Source: Streptomyces sp. NBS 14/10 (lineage in GTDB: Bacteria; Actinomycetota; Actinomycetes; Streptomycetales; Streptomycetaceae). Taken from it: 64,000 bases of DNA. Shown one piece after another: positions 35,564 through 42,591 of this stretch. Under the pieces are notes generated by a model, which saw nothing but the letters and a program-made list of their open reading frames with translations, searched no databases and had not been told where the DNA came from. The stretch's first letter is position 1. Each line of letters opens with the position of its first letter. The position numbers were made by a program, and so were the translations under genes. The DNA lies in contig NZ_NCSM01000018.1 of assembly GCF_002224125.1 (NCBI RefSeq), positions 62,001 to 126,000 on the forward strand, in the 5' to 3' direction.

Positions 35564-35905
35564 ATGAGTGAGAGCAAGAAGCCAGAATCCGACGCCTACC
35601 GCCCCATGGAGGGTCATCCACCGGCGCCGCCCAACCCCGTGATCGCCGGAGAGGGCCACGCACCGGCCCCTCCGGCCGTCAAGGGGGAAGGTCACCCGCC
35701 GGTGCCCACCCCTCTCACCGCCGGAGAGGGCCACGCACCGGCCCCTCCGGTCACCTTGGGGGAAGGTCACGCACCGGTGCCCACCCCCCTCATCGCGGGG
35801 GAGGGCCACGCACCGGCCCCTCCCGCCGCGAGCAAGGAGGCTGGTGACGAGGGCGAGATCAGCACGATGAGTGAGGGCCACGCCCCTTCGGGTGGCGCGC
35901 GGTAA
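35564..35905 (+). CDS. Repeat peptide with seven EGH(A/P)P motifs
   Basis: The 113-aa hydrophilic protein has no signal peptide and no cysteines. Seven copies of EGHxP are spaced regularly in GEGHAPAPP and GEGHPPVPT contexts; a 25-residue (75-bp) unit is tandemly duplicated. ATG 35564 follows GGAG. I recall similar small Streptomyces proteins with NHMPAPP repeats annotated as sigma-like proteins, without a known function. Its place 208 bp behind the SARP-STAND gene, ahead of a secreted peptide with related motifs, suggests one genetic module. A precursor or carrier peptide is possible. Confidence 0.7.
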   Translation: MSESKKPESDAYRPMEGHPPAPPNPVIAGEGHAPAPPAVKGEGHPPVPTPLTAGEGHAPAPPVTLGEGHAPVPTPLIAGEGHAPAPPAASKEAGDEGEISTMSEGHAPSGGAR

Positions 35906-35947
35906 GAGAGCACTCGCCACCCATCCAGCCATGAGGTAGCACACCGC

Positions 35948-35996
35948 GGGGGCCGATGTCGACGGCACGGAGGGGAGGCCGTCGACATCGGCCCCC
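35948..35996 (+). terminator. Strong 19-bp perfect hairpin after repeat-peptide gene
   Basis: Arms 35948-35966 and 35978-35996 are perfectly complementary with an 11-nt loop, 42 bp beyond the stop. It separates the repeat-peptide gene from the secreted-peptide gene. Confidence 0.85.
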
Positions 35997-36072
35997 TTCG
36001 CATGGCCAGGCACCGCCTTCCGGCCAGGCTTCGGCCATTTCGAGCCACATGGCCGAACAAATGTACCCATGA

Positions 36073-36102
36073 TTGGCATATTTGCAATACAAAATATATA
36101 AC
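36073..36102 (+). promoter_or_regulatory. AT-rich sigma70-type promoter of secreted-peptide gene
   Basis: TTGGCA (36073-36078), an 18-bp spacer and TATAAC (36097-36102) lie in a strikingly AT-rich patch, 25 bp upstream of ATG 36127. Confidence 0.65.
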
Positions 36103-36126
36103 CCGCCCCCAGCCGGAGGAACCGGA

Positions 36127-36324
36127 ATGACTCGCACCAGAAATGTCTTTGCAGCCTTGGCCATTGCAATAGCCGCCTCGCTTGGTGTCGCGACCCAGTC
36201 GACGGCATTCGCAATTGCAGACGACAGCCATTTCCCTCTTGTGGGCACGAGCTCCGGTGAGTACGTCGCCGCCGGCGCCACGACGACTGATGAGGGCCAC
36301 TTCCCCAACGTGCACCCGAGGTAG
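36127..36324 (+). CDS. Small secreted peptide with paired HFP motifs
   Basis: The 65-aa precursor has a Sec signal peptide with a basic MTRTRN start and hydrophobic core VFAALAIAIAASLGVA; cleavage is probable after AFA near residue 29. The mature 36 residues contain two related motifs, DDSHFPLV and DEGHFPNV, and no cysteines. ATG 36127 has GGAGG seven bases upstream and its own AT-rich promoter. The HFP motif echoes the EGHxP repeats of the preceding gene. It could be an extracellular signal or structural peptide linked to the STAND regulators; this is inference. Confidence 0.75.
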   Translation: MTRTRNVFAALAIAIAASLGVATQSTAFAIADDSHFPLVGTSSGEYVAAGATTTDEGHFPNVHPR

Positions 36325-36348
36325 AGGCAGAGGGGCATTCCTCACCCG

Positions 36349-36377
36349 AAGGGGCCGGGCGGAGAGCCCGGCCTCTT
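36349..36377 (+). terminator. Hairpin terminator of secreted-peptide gene
   Basis: A 12-bp stem with one mismatch (AAGGGGCCGGGC at 36349-36360 with 36366-36377) lies 24 bp past the stop, followed by a tandem repeat. Confidence 0.75.
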
Positions 36378-36387
36378 CGCGTTCCCG

Positions 36388-36445
36388 CGCATTGGCCCCG
36401 CGCATTGGCTCGCGCATTGGCCCCGCGCATTGACCCTCGCATTGA
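36388..36445. repeat. GCGCATTGGCCCC-type short tandem repeat
   Basis: Four to five imperfect copies of GCGCATTG(G/A)CC(C/T)C lie in the spacer before the LLM gene at 36513. Confidence 0.7.
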
Positions 36446-36512
36446 TGTCAGGCTCTACAAAGGTTCCGAAGGGCCGCCGCACCGGCCACCCCGCGCGCCA
36501 AGGAGCCCCGCC

Positions 36513-37364
36513 GTGCAACTCCACGTCGTCCTGCCCGCCGAGTCGCCCGCGACCGACATCCACGAGCTGGCCGCCCTCGCCCAGGAGGCCGAGCGGCTGG
36601 GATACGACGGCATCTGGCTGCCCGATCATCTGCTGCCGCCCGGCCCGTACGGGCCGGAGAAGTACGGCGGCGTCTACGAGCCGCTGACCGCGCTCGCGTA
36701 TCTCGCGGCGGTCACCCGCAGGGTCACCCTCGGCACCTCCGTCCTCATCCTGCCGCTGCGCGACCCGCTGCTCGTCGCCCGACAGGCGGCGACGCTGGCG
36801 CGGGTGAGCGGCGGCCGGTTCGTGCTGGGAGTGGGGGCCGGGTGGGAGGAGTACGAGTTCGACGCCGCCGGGGCGGACTTCGCGACCCGGGGCGCCCGGA
36901 CGACCAGCGCGCTGCGGCTGATCCGGCAGCTGCACGAGCGCGGCGGCGGGCCGTACGAGGACGCGTTCCACTCGTTCGACGGGCGGGCCGTCTTCCAGCC
37001 CGTACCCGAGCGCCCCGTGCCGTTCCTCATCGGCGGCAACTCGAATGCCGCGCTGCGCCGGTCCGCGCAGGTGGGCGACTGGTGGCAGGGGGTGGGGCTG
37101 GGCCCGCGGGAGTTCGCCGGGCACCGGGCGAGGCTGCGGGAGCTGAGCGGCGGGCGGGAGATCCGCGCGGGGGCGCGGATCGGTTGGGACGACGACGGGC
37201 GCGATGCCGGGAAGGCGCGCGAGGAGGTACGCGAGGAGGTGGAGGCGTGGCGGGCCGTTGAGGCGGACCATCTGGCCGTGTGGTTCGGGTCCCCGGAGGG
37301 CGGCGGCTTCCTTCGGCGGATGCGGGCGCTGGCCGAGGCCGTGGGCCAGGGTGACCGGGCTTGA
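36513..37364 (+). CDS. LLM-class oxidoreductase, probably F420-dependent
   Basis: The 283-aa barrel protein has LGYDGIWLPDHLLPPGPYGPEKYGG near 28, LGTSVLILPLRDPLLVARQAATL near 75, GGRFVLGVGAGWEEYEFDAAG and FLIGGNSNAALRR. The GAGWEEYEF element and short length fit F420-dependent LLM enzymes of the TIGR03619 type. It lacks a regulon operator, unlike the other two LLM genes here. GTG 36513 has AAGGAG seven bases upstream. It reads toward the TetR gene 105 bp downstream, but the nested palindrome between them suggests a separate transcript. Confidence 0.84.
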   Translation: MQLHVVLPAESPATDIHELAALAQEAERLGYDGIWLPDHLLPPGPYGPEKYGGVYEPLTALAYLAAVTRRVTLGTSVLILPLRDPLLVARQAATLARVSGGRFVLGVGAGWEEYEFDAAGADFATRGARTTSALRLIRQLHERGGGPYEDAFHSFDGRAVFQPVPERPVPFLIGGNSNAALRRSAQVGDWWQGVGLGPREFAGHRARLRELSGGREIRAGARIGWDDDGRDAGKAREEVREEVEAWRAVEADHLAVWFGSPEGGGFLRRMRALAEAVGQGDRA

Positions 37365-37396
37365 GCGGGGGAACCGGGCACGAGGGTTAGCCCAAC

Positions 37397-37453
37397 AAAC
37401 TTGCGCGGCCCGCAAAGATGCGCGCCACGCATCTTTGCGTGTCGCGCAAGTTT
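37397..37453. promoter_or_regulatory. Nested perfect inverted repeats ahead of TetR gene
   Basis: The outer arms AAACTTGCGCG (37397-37407) and CGCGCAAGTTT (37443-37453) enclose inner arms GCAAAGATGCG (37412-37422) and CGCATCTTTGC (37428-37438). Both are perfect. The structure ends 16 bp before ATG 37470. It is probably the operator for the TetR protein and may also form a hairpin. Confidence 0.8.
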
Positions 37454-37469
37454 CGCTATCCTTCTCGGC

Positions 37470-38081
37470 ATGGGGTTGCGAGAGCGGAAGAAGGCCGAGA
37501 CACGCACGTCGCTCAGCTGGGCGGCGATCCGGCTGACCGTCGAGCGCGGGTTCGACAGCGTCAAGGTGGAGGACATCGCCGAGGCCGCGGGGGTCTCGCC
37601 GCGCACGTTCAACAACTACTTCTCCAGTAAGGGCGAGGCGATCGCCGCCCGCCATCTCGACCGGTGCCTGGGTATCGCGGAGGCGCTGCGCGAGCGCCCG
37701 GCGGAGCCGCTGTGGGACGCGGTCCTCCACTCCGTACTGCCGCAGTTCGAGCCCGACGCGGCGGTGGCCGCCCGTCCCGTTCCCGACGCGGCGCAGTGGA
37801 CGGCGGGGGTGCGTGTCATGCTCGCCGAACCGGCTCTGCAAGGCGAGCTACTGCGGGCCGGGGCCATCGCCGAGGCCGAGATCGCCGCGGCCGTCGCCGA
37901 CCGCACCGGCATCGATCCGCAGCAGGACCTGTATCCGCACCTTGTCGCGTCCGCGGTCATGGCCGCGACGAACGCGGCCATCGCGCACCGCCTCCGCACC
38001 GATCCGCCGGTGCCGATGAGCCGTCTGCTCACGGACGCCTTCACCCTGATCGCGGCAGGGCTGCCCACGCCCACGCCCTAG
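37470..38081 (+). CDS. TetR-family regulator of adjacent FAD monooxygenase
   Basis: The 203-aa protein has an N-terminal TetR helix-turn-helix (DSVKVEDIAEAAGVSPRTFNNYFSSKGEAI, residues about 29-58; the NNYF form is common for this subgroup) and a variable helical ligand-binding domain. ATG 37470 has no clear Shine-Dalgarno sequence; the frame is open upstream through the nested palindrome but with no better start. The monooxygenase lies 111 bp downstream on the same strand. A ligand-induced repressor of the pair is the simplest reading. Confidence 0.88.
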   Translation: MGLRERKKAETRTSLSWAAIRLTVERGFDSVKVEDIAEAAGVSPRTFNNYFSSKGEAIAARHLDRCLGIAEALRERPAEPLWDAVLHSVLPQFEPDAAVAARPVPDAAQWTAGVRVMLAEPALQGELLRAGAIAEAEIAAAVADRTGIDPQQDLYPHLVASAVMAATNAAIAHRLRTDPPVPMSRLLTDAFTLIAAGLPTPTP

Positions 38082-38192
38082 GCATCCCTCTCCACGCGCA
38101 AAGCCCGTCGACCGACCGGGCCGATACCTCCTGCCCAAAAACCCGAAAGACCGAAAGACCGAAAGCCTCAAAGCCCGAAAAGGACTCTGCTC

Positions 38193-39647
38193 ATGATCGA
38201 TGTTGTCATCGCGGGCGCCGGACCCAACGGCCTGATGCTCGCCTGCGAACTCGCCCTGGCCGGCATCCGCCCCCTCGTCCTGGAGCGCCTCACCGAACCG
38301 TCCACCGAGCAGCGCGCGAACGGCGTGGTCGGCCAGGTCGTGCGGATGCTCGACCGGCGCGGCCTGTACGAGCGGCTGACCTCGCCCGGCGCCACACCAG
38401 AGCCGGTGCCCAGTTTCGTGTTCGGCGCGTTCCCGCTCGAGCTGAGCGACCTGCCGGACAACTCCCTCTTCACCTTGTCGGTGCCGCAGCGCCGGATCGA
38501 GCAGATGCTCGCCGAGCGCGCCGCCGAACTGGGCGTCGAGATACGCCGCGACCACGAGGTCATCGGCCTGACGCAGGACGAGAAGTCGGTGACCGTCGAA
38601 CTGCGCGGGCGGGAGCCGATCGAAGCGGCGTTCCTGGTCGGCGCCGACGGCGGGCGCAGCGTGATCCGCAAGACCACCGGGATCGGCTTCCCCGGCGTGA
38701 CCGCCGACGACTCGGTGTCGCGCATGGGACAGGTGAGCGTGGACCCGGGCACGGTCGGCGCCGACGGCGGCCTGGTCGTGCCCGGCTTCGGCGTCGTACC
38801 GCCGTTCCGGCATCTGCGCACCGAGCGCGGCCTGATCGCCTGGGCGCCGTTCCCGGGCCGCGATCCGCTGCTCAGCACGGTGGAGTGGGACCAGCCGGCC
38901 GAGGGTGAGGCTTCCCTCGACGAGCTGCGGGCCAGCGCCTCCCGGGTGCTCGGCACGGACGCACCGCTCGCCCCGCCGACCGGGCCGGGCCCGCATGTGA
39001 TGAGGCGGCTGTTCGGCGGCAACACCCGCATCGCCGAGCGCTACCGCGCGGGCCGCGTCTTCCTGCTCGGCGACGCCGCGCATGTGCACTCGGCGATCGG
39101 CGGCCCCGGGCTCAACATGGGCCTCCAGGACGCGGTGAACCTCGGCTGGAAGCTGGCCGCGGAGCTGCGCGGCCACGCACCCGAAGGTCTGCTGGACAGC
39201 TACGAGGCGGAACGAGCCCCGGTGGCGCGGCGCGTCGCCATGCACACCCAGGCGCAGTCGCTGCTGATCCGCCCGGGCGGCGAAGTGACGGCGCTGCGCG
39301 AACTGTTCGGCGAACTTCTCGCCCAGCCCACGACCCGGCAACACCTCGCGGATCTGTTGTCCGGCGCGGACATCACGTACGACATGGGTCCGGCGACCGG
39401 GCCGCTCGTCGGCCGCTGGGCACCCGATCTGCCTGGCCTGCGCGAGGCGACCCGCACCGCCCGCCCCCTCCTCCTCGACCCCACCGGCACCCTCGACACG
39501 GGCCCCTGGGCACCGCACGTCAACACCCTGACCGTCCCGGAACTCGACACCGCACTGCTGCTGCGCCCCGACTGCTACGTCGCCTGGCAGGGCACGACGG
39601 ACGACGGTCTGCGCGATGCGCTGGGCAGGTGGTTCAGGGTGGCTTGA
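38193..39647 (+). CDS. Class A FAD-dependent monooxygenase (aromatic/rifampicin monooxygenase-like)
   Basis: The 484-aa PHBH-fold flavoprotein has GAGPNG at 8-13 in the FAD-binding Rossmann motif, a DG motif in VGADGGRSVIRK near 150, and the ribityl-binding GDAAH with Asp294 followed by GPGLNMGLQDAVNLGWKL. It hydroxylates an aromatic compound using NAD(P)H. The length and C-terminal domain resemble rifampicin monooxygenase (Rox) and polyketide hydroxylases, but the substrate is unproven. ATG 38193 follows AAAAGGA. Three GAAAGACC-like repeats (about 38143-38170) precede it. Regulation by the preceding TetR is likely. Confidence 0.88.
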   Translation: MIDVVIAGAGPNGLMLACELALAGIRPLVLERLTEPSTEQRANGVVGQVVRMLDRRGLYERLTSPGATPEPVPSFVFGAFPLELSDLPDNSLFTLSVPQRRIEQMLAERAAELGVEIRRDHEVIGLTQDEKSVTVELRGREPIEAAFLVGADGGRSVIRKTTGIGFPGVTADDSVSRMGQVSVDPGTVGADGGLVVPGFGVVPPFRHLRTERGLIAWAPFPGRDPLLSTVEWDQPAEGEASLDELRASASRVLGTDAPLAPPTGPGPHVMRRLFGGNTRIAERYRAGRVFLLGDAAHVHSAIGGPGLNMGLQDAVNLGWKLAAELRGHAPEGLLDSYEAERAPVARRVAMHTQAQSLLIRPGGEVTALRELFGELLAQPTTRQHLADLLSGADITYDMGPATGPLVGRWAPDLPGLREATRTARPLLLDPTGTLDTGPWAPHVNTLTVPELDTALLLRPDCYVAWQGTTDDGLRDALGRWFRVA

Positions 39648-39714
39648 GCGATGAGGGCTGGGCGACGGCCGCGCGGCATGGTCCCGCACGCACGAAAATT
39701 CCCCCAGCACCCCA

Positions 39715-39740
39715 AACCTAGGGCTGTTAGGTTAAACCTA
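39715..39740. promoter_or_regulatory. TAGGTT-A-AACCTA palindrome with extra half-site
   Basis: The palindrome TAGGTTAAACCTA (39728-39740) and an additional AACCTA (39715-39720) lie 31 bp upstream of the hydrolase start. This is an operator-like arrangement with no cognate regulator adjacent. Confidence 0.6.
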
Positions 39741-39771
39741 GACTCCCTAGGAAGAGAGGTAGGGCCCAGTC

Positions 39772-40608
39772 ATGCCCAAGCCCACAACCGGCACCCTCGA
39801 CGTCCCCGGCGCCACCCTCCACTACGAGACCCGCGGCCGCGGCCCCGTCCTGCTGCTGATCCCCGGCGGCGCCGCCGACGCCGGGCTGTACGAGGGCATG
39901 GCCCCCGGCCTCGCCGCCCACTGCACCGTCGTCTCCTACGACCCACGCGGCCTGTCCCGCAGCCCCCTCGACGGCCCGCTCACCGACCAGCGGGTGGACG
40001 TATGGAGCGAGGACGCCCACCGGCTGCTCGAACTGCTCTCGCCCCACGAGAGCGCGTACGTACTCGGCTGCAGCTCAGGCGCCGTCGTCGCCCTCGACCT
40101 CCTGGCCCGCCACCCCGACCGGCTGCGCCGGGTCGTCGCCCACGAGCCCCCGCTGATCGAGGTCCTGGACGACCCCGCCCCGCACCGCCGCCTCTTCGCC
40201 GAGGTGCGCGAGACGTTCCGCAGGAACGGGGCCGGCCCCGCGATGGCGCGGTTCAACGAGGGCCTGGGCGGACGGCCGTCGGACCGGCCGACCGAACTCC
40301 CGTCCGAGATCCAGGAGATGGCCGCCCGCATGCATGCCAACCTGCCCGTCTTCCTGGAACACATCCTGTGCCCCTTCACCGCGACCGCCCCCGACCTCAC
40401 CGCCCTACGCCCCGCCGCGGACCGGCTGATACTGGCGGCCGGCCGGGACTCACGGGAACAGGAGCCGCTGTACGGGCCGGCCCGGCGGCTGGCACAACTG
40501 CTCGGGCTCGGCGGCGAGGTCGTGGAATTCCCCGGCGGGCATGTGGGCGCCACGGAACACCCGAAGGAGTTCGCGGGGCAGCTCCTGGCGGTGCTCGGCC
40601 TCGACTGA
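39772..40608 (+). CDS. Alpha/beta-hydrolase
   Basis: The 278-aa alpha/beta-hydrolase has the oxyanion region LLLIPGGAADAGLYEG, YDPRGLSRS, the nucleophile elbow GCSSG with Ser101, an acid in the LILAAGRDSREQEP region and the catalytic His in FPGGHVG near 255. It hydrolyses an ester, lactone or similar bond in the cytoplasm; the substrate is not predictable. ATG 39772 is preceded by a weak AGAGAGG. The AACCTA palindrome upstream implies its own regulation. Confidence 0.87.
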   Translation: MPKPTTGTLDVPGATLHYETRGRGPVLLLIPGGAADAGLYEGMAPGLAAHCTVVSYDPRGLSRSPLDGPLTDQRVDVWSEDAHRLLELLSPHESAYVLGCSSGAVVALDLLARHPDRLRRVVAHEPPLIEVLDDPAPHRRLFAEVRETFRRNGAGPAMARFNEGLGGRPSDRPTELPSEIQEMAARMHANLPVFLEHILCPFTATAPDLTALRPAADRLILAAGRDSREQEPLYGPARRLAQLLGLGGEVVEFPGGHVGATEHPKEFAGQLLAVLGLD

Positions 40609-40638
40609 GTCCCCTACCCGATCGCTGACGTCGAGCCT

Positions 40639-41025
40639 TCAGCCAATCCGTGCTCGAAGGCGTTCGCTGAGCACGACATCATGCGGCAGCCGCTCCAGTT
40701 CCCGCGCGTCCACGCTCACACCGTGCCGCGCGATGATGCCGGCCAGCGAGGCCCAGTGGTCGGCCGCCATCCGCTCACCGGTCTGGCCATCGCCCGGCTC
40801 GTCCGGCCCGACCACCATCCGGGCGTCCGTCTCGACGTCCTCGGCCGACATCCATTCCCGGACATCCCCCGGGCCCCAAACGCTCCAGCCTCGATCGTCG
40901 AGCAGGACCAGGCTGCGGCCGTCCGCCAGTACGGCCACAAGCCGCGCCGACATCGACATCTGCCCAGCGCGCGTGGCACCGCTGTCCAGATCGACGTGCG
41001 TGACCAAGCGCGTCACACCAGTCAT
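40639..41025 (-). CDS. Hypothetical protein
   Basis: The 128-aa soluble acidic protein is of unknown function. It begins MTGVTRLVTHVDLDSG and contains a possible beta-hairpin (LVAVLADGRSLVLLDDRGWSVW) and an acidic helix. ATG 41025 follows GGAGGGGG, a strong ribosome binding site. It marks the left edge of the accessory island that includes the tiny overlapping genes and the IS remnant. Confidence 0.62.
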   Translation of the reverse strand: MTGVTRLVTHVDLDSGATRAGQMSMSARLVAVLADGRSLVLLDDRGWSVWGPGDVREWMSAEDVETDARMVVGPDEPGDGQTGERMAADHWASLAGIIARHGVSVDARELERLPHDVVLSERLRARIG

Positions 41026-41372
41026 ACCGCCCCCTCCCGGTCGGCCCGACCCCCTGGCCCAGGCCGTTCCGCTGGGCGGTCACGATACCCGGGACCCGGT
41101 CACCGGAGATGAGTCAGGGCCGCGACGGCGACCGACGCCCCCGCGGGACACGTTCCATCCTGCGCAGCACCAGTCCGGCTTTTCCGCGGGGGTGCCCTCT
41201 CCGGGCTCGCTGATCACGATCGAATCGCGGCATACCGGCACGGACGTGACGCCGCGCCGGGACCGGTCCGCGGACGTCTGCCCGCCCTCCCCACCCCCCT
41301 TGCAAAAAATCGTTTGATGAAGAGCAAGCATTTTTTTGCGAGGGGGTGGAGGCAGGGGCCTCTATGCCGATG
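41026..41372. other. Non-coding stretch with long AT-containing inverted repeat
   Basis: No supportable gene lies here; the minus-strand frame 41331-41080 has no ribosome binding site and no recognisable content. The main feature is the hairpin at 41291-41350. Confidence 0.5.
41291..41350. terminator. Imperfect 20-bp inverted repeat with A/T tracts
   Basis: CCACCCCCCTTGCAAAAAAT pairs imperfectly with the segment ending at 41350 (ATTTTTTTGCGAGGGGGTGG), with a roughly 20-nt loop. It lies just past the stop of the minus-strand small-gene operon (41373) and is unusually AT-rich. A terminator is the simplest interpretation. Confidence 0.55.
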
Positions 41373-41630
41373 TCACTCCCACCATGGCTCGCCGCAGACG
41401 TCGGGATGCTCCTTCGCCTCCTCCGGGAACTTGACGTCTCCGGCGTCGGTCATCCACTCCCGCCCACCTTCGGCCGGACGCAGGAAGGCGACGTGGGGCC
41501 CCGGCATCCTGTGGTCGAAGATGAGATCGTCAACGTGACAGACGGCCTGGAGCACGCCGACGCACCCGGTGGCGGCGTCGTACGCTTCCTGACCCACCTT
41601 CGGGCCCTTGTACGGCGTCGGCCGACTCAT
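41373..41630 (-). CDS. Small hypothetical protein, last gene of overlapping operon
   Basis: The 85-aa protein starts MSRPTPYKGPKVGQEAYDAA and continues with strands CVGVLQAVCHVDDLIF and HVAFLRPAEGGREW, possibly a small SH3-like barrel. ATG 41630 overlaps the stop of the preceding gene by four bases (ATGA), so translation is coupled. Such proteins recur beside XRE/DUF397 pairs in Streptomyces islands as far as I recall, without known function. Confidence 0.68.
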   Translation of the reverse strand: MSRPTPYKGPKVGQEAYDAATGCVGVLQAVCHVDDLIFDHRMPGPHVAFLRPAEGGREWMTDAGDVKFPEEAKEHPDVCGEPWWE

Positions 41631-41821
41631 ACGGGCAACCCCCAACGGGCAGTACGGCCTGCCGTTTCGTGGGACGGGTGACGGCGGCGCAAGATCTCGT
41701 ATGCGGTCGCCTGGCCGTAATCCCCGTCCTGCTTGGCCTTCTCACGCAACGCGGTGTACTCCAGGCACTTCGCGCAGCCTTGAGTTCCAGCGGTCACGCC
41801 CCGCACCATCACCGACCTCAT
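41627..41821 (-). CDS. Small hypothetical protein, third gene of overlapping operon
   Basis: The 64-aa protein has GCAKCLEYTALREKAKQDGDYGQATAYEI, a CxxC knuckle and an amphipathic helix, with a basic C-terminus. ATG 41821 follows GGGGAGG and overlaps the stop of the previous gene; its own stop overlaps the next start. Function unknown. Confidence 0.68.
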   Translation of the reverse strand: MRSVMVRGVTAGTQGCAKCLEYTALREKAKQDGDYGQATAYEILRRRHPSHETAGRTARWGLPV

Positions 41822-41952
41822 CGCCGCCTCCCCTGCTCCAGATGCTTACGGATCGCCTTGGCCAAAGCCTCCGCGCGCTGCTCCAACTCCTTGAGGGTGG
41901 GGCGCGGGCCGGGACCACCCGGCGTCTCCTGCGGAGGTGTCCCCGCGCTCAT
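41818..41952 (-). CDS. Tiny 44-aa coiled-coil protein, second gene of overlapping operon
   Basis: The translation begins MSAGTPPQETPGGPGP and ends with an amphipathic helix LKELEQRAEALAKAIRKH followed by basic residues. ATG 41952 overlaps the upstream stop (ATGA), and the TGA overlaps ATG 41821. The double overlap and the coherent helix argue that it is a real gene despite its size. Confidence 0.65.
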   Translation of the reverse strand: MSAGTPPQETPGGPGPRPTLKELEQRAEALAKAIRKHLEQGRRR

Positions 41953-42323
41953 CGCGTCATTCCCAACGCCCGCTCACGCTCGTACTCGACGACGTACAAC
42001 CCCACAGGGTCGGCATCCCAGACAATCGGGAACCGCTCAGCAGCAGGAATACGCGGGAGGACGAGCGTCGGCGGGTCCTCGTAGAGGACGGAGGTGGACG
42101 CCGTGGCAACGGGCCTCGGAGGCGGCGTCGGTACGGGAGTGGGGACGGGGTGAGCTGCCGGGTGCTCCGCGCTGCGCCGTTCTTGGCCGGCCGCGCTCAC
42201 GAGCCCTTTCAGGACCCACTCCACGAGGGTGCGTACGCCCGCACGGAGTAGCCCTCGAACGTTTTTCGGATTGGTGGCGGCGGAAACGCGCATGCGCTTC
42301 AGCTCGGTAGTGACAGTGGCCAT
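41949..42323 (-). CDS. Hypothetical protein, first gene of overlapping operon
   Basis: The 124-aa protein has a basic N-terminal half (MATVTTELKRMRVSAATNPKN), a Pro-rich linker and a C-terminal segment ending VGLYVVEYERERALGMTR. ATG 42323 has GGAGG about eight bases upstream. It is transcribed divergently from the XRE gene, sharing a 268-bp regulatory region with direct repeats. It begins a four-gene minus-strand operon in which every gene overlaps the next by four bases. Confidence 0.68.
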   Translation of the reverse strand: MATVTTELKRMRVSAATNPKNVRGLLRAGVRTLVEWVLKGLVSAAGQERRSAEHPAAHPVPTPVPTPPPRPVATASTSVLYEDPPTLVLPRIPAAERFPIVWDADPVGLYVVEYERERALGMTR

Positions 42324-42438
42324 GTAGCTGCCTCCCATTACGGAGAAGTTGCTGGGCAGACGGGTGTTTCGGGCGCAGAGATCGGCTGGCTTCAGCCGTC
42401 GCCCCGACCCGGCCCTCGGTGCCTCAACTACTGTTCTG

Positions 42439-42462
42439 CACTTGCGAGCTCACTTGCAAGCT
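42439..42462. promoter_or_regulatory. Tandem 12-bp direct repeat CACTTGC(G/A)AGCT
   Basis: Two adjacent copies (42439-42450, 42451-42462; 11 of 12 bases identical) lie between the XRE gene and the divergent small-gene operon, just upstream of a TATCGT -10-like box (42473-42478). This is probably the operator of the XRE regulator. Confidence 0.65.
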
Positions 42463-42591
42463 AAAGTGCCGCTATCGTGAAAGTGGTACATGCCGCTGCG
42501 TCAACAGGGGCTGTTTCAGGGGGATCTGGTGATGGCACACTCGGCACAGCAGCGTGCCGAGGCCCTACAGAGGCACGTGGAGGGAACACAG

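Noticed and set aside
38143..38170. Rifamycin-associated element upstream of the FAD monooxygenase
   Set aside because: The region contains only GAAAGACC-type direct repeats; no inverted repeat resembling the published element was recognised.
41080..41331. 83-aa minus-strand frame in the island
   Set aside because: The start lies inside the AT-rich hairpin without a ribosome binding site and the content is unremarkable.
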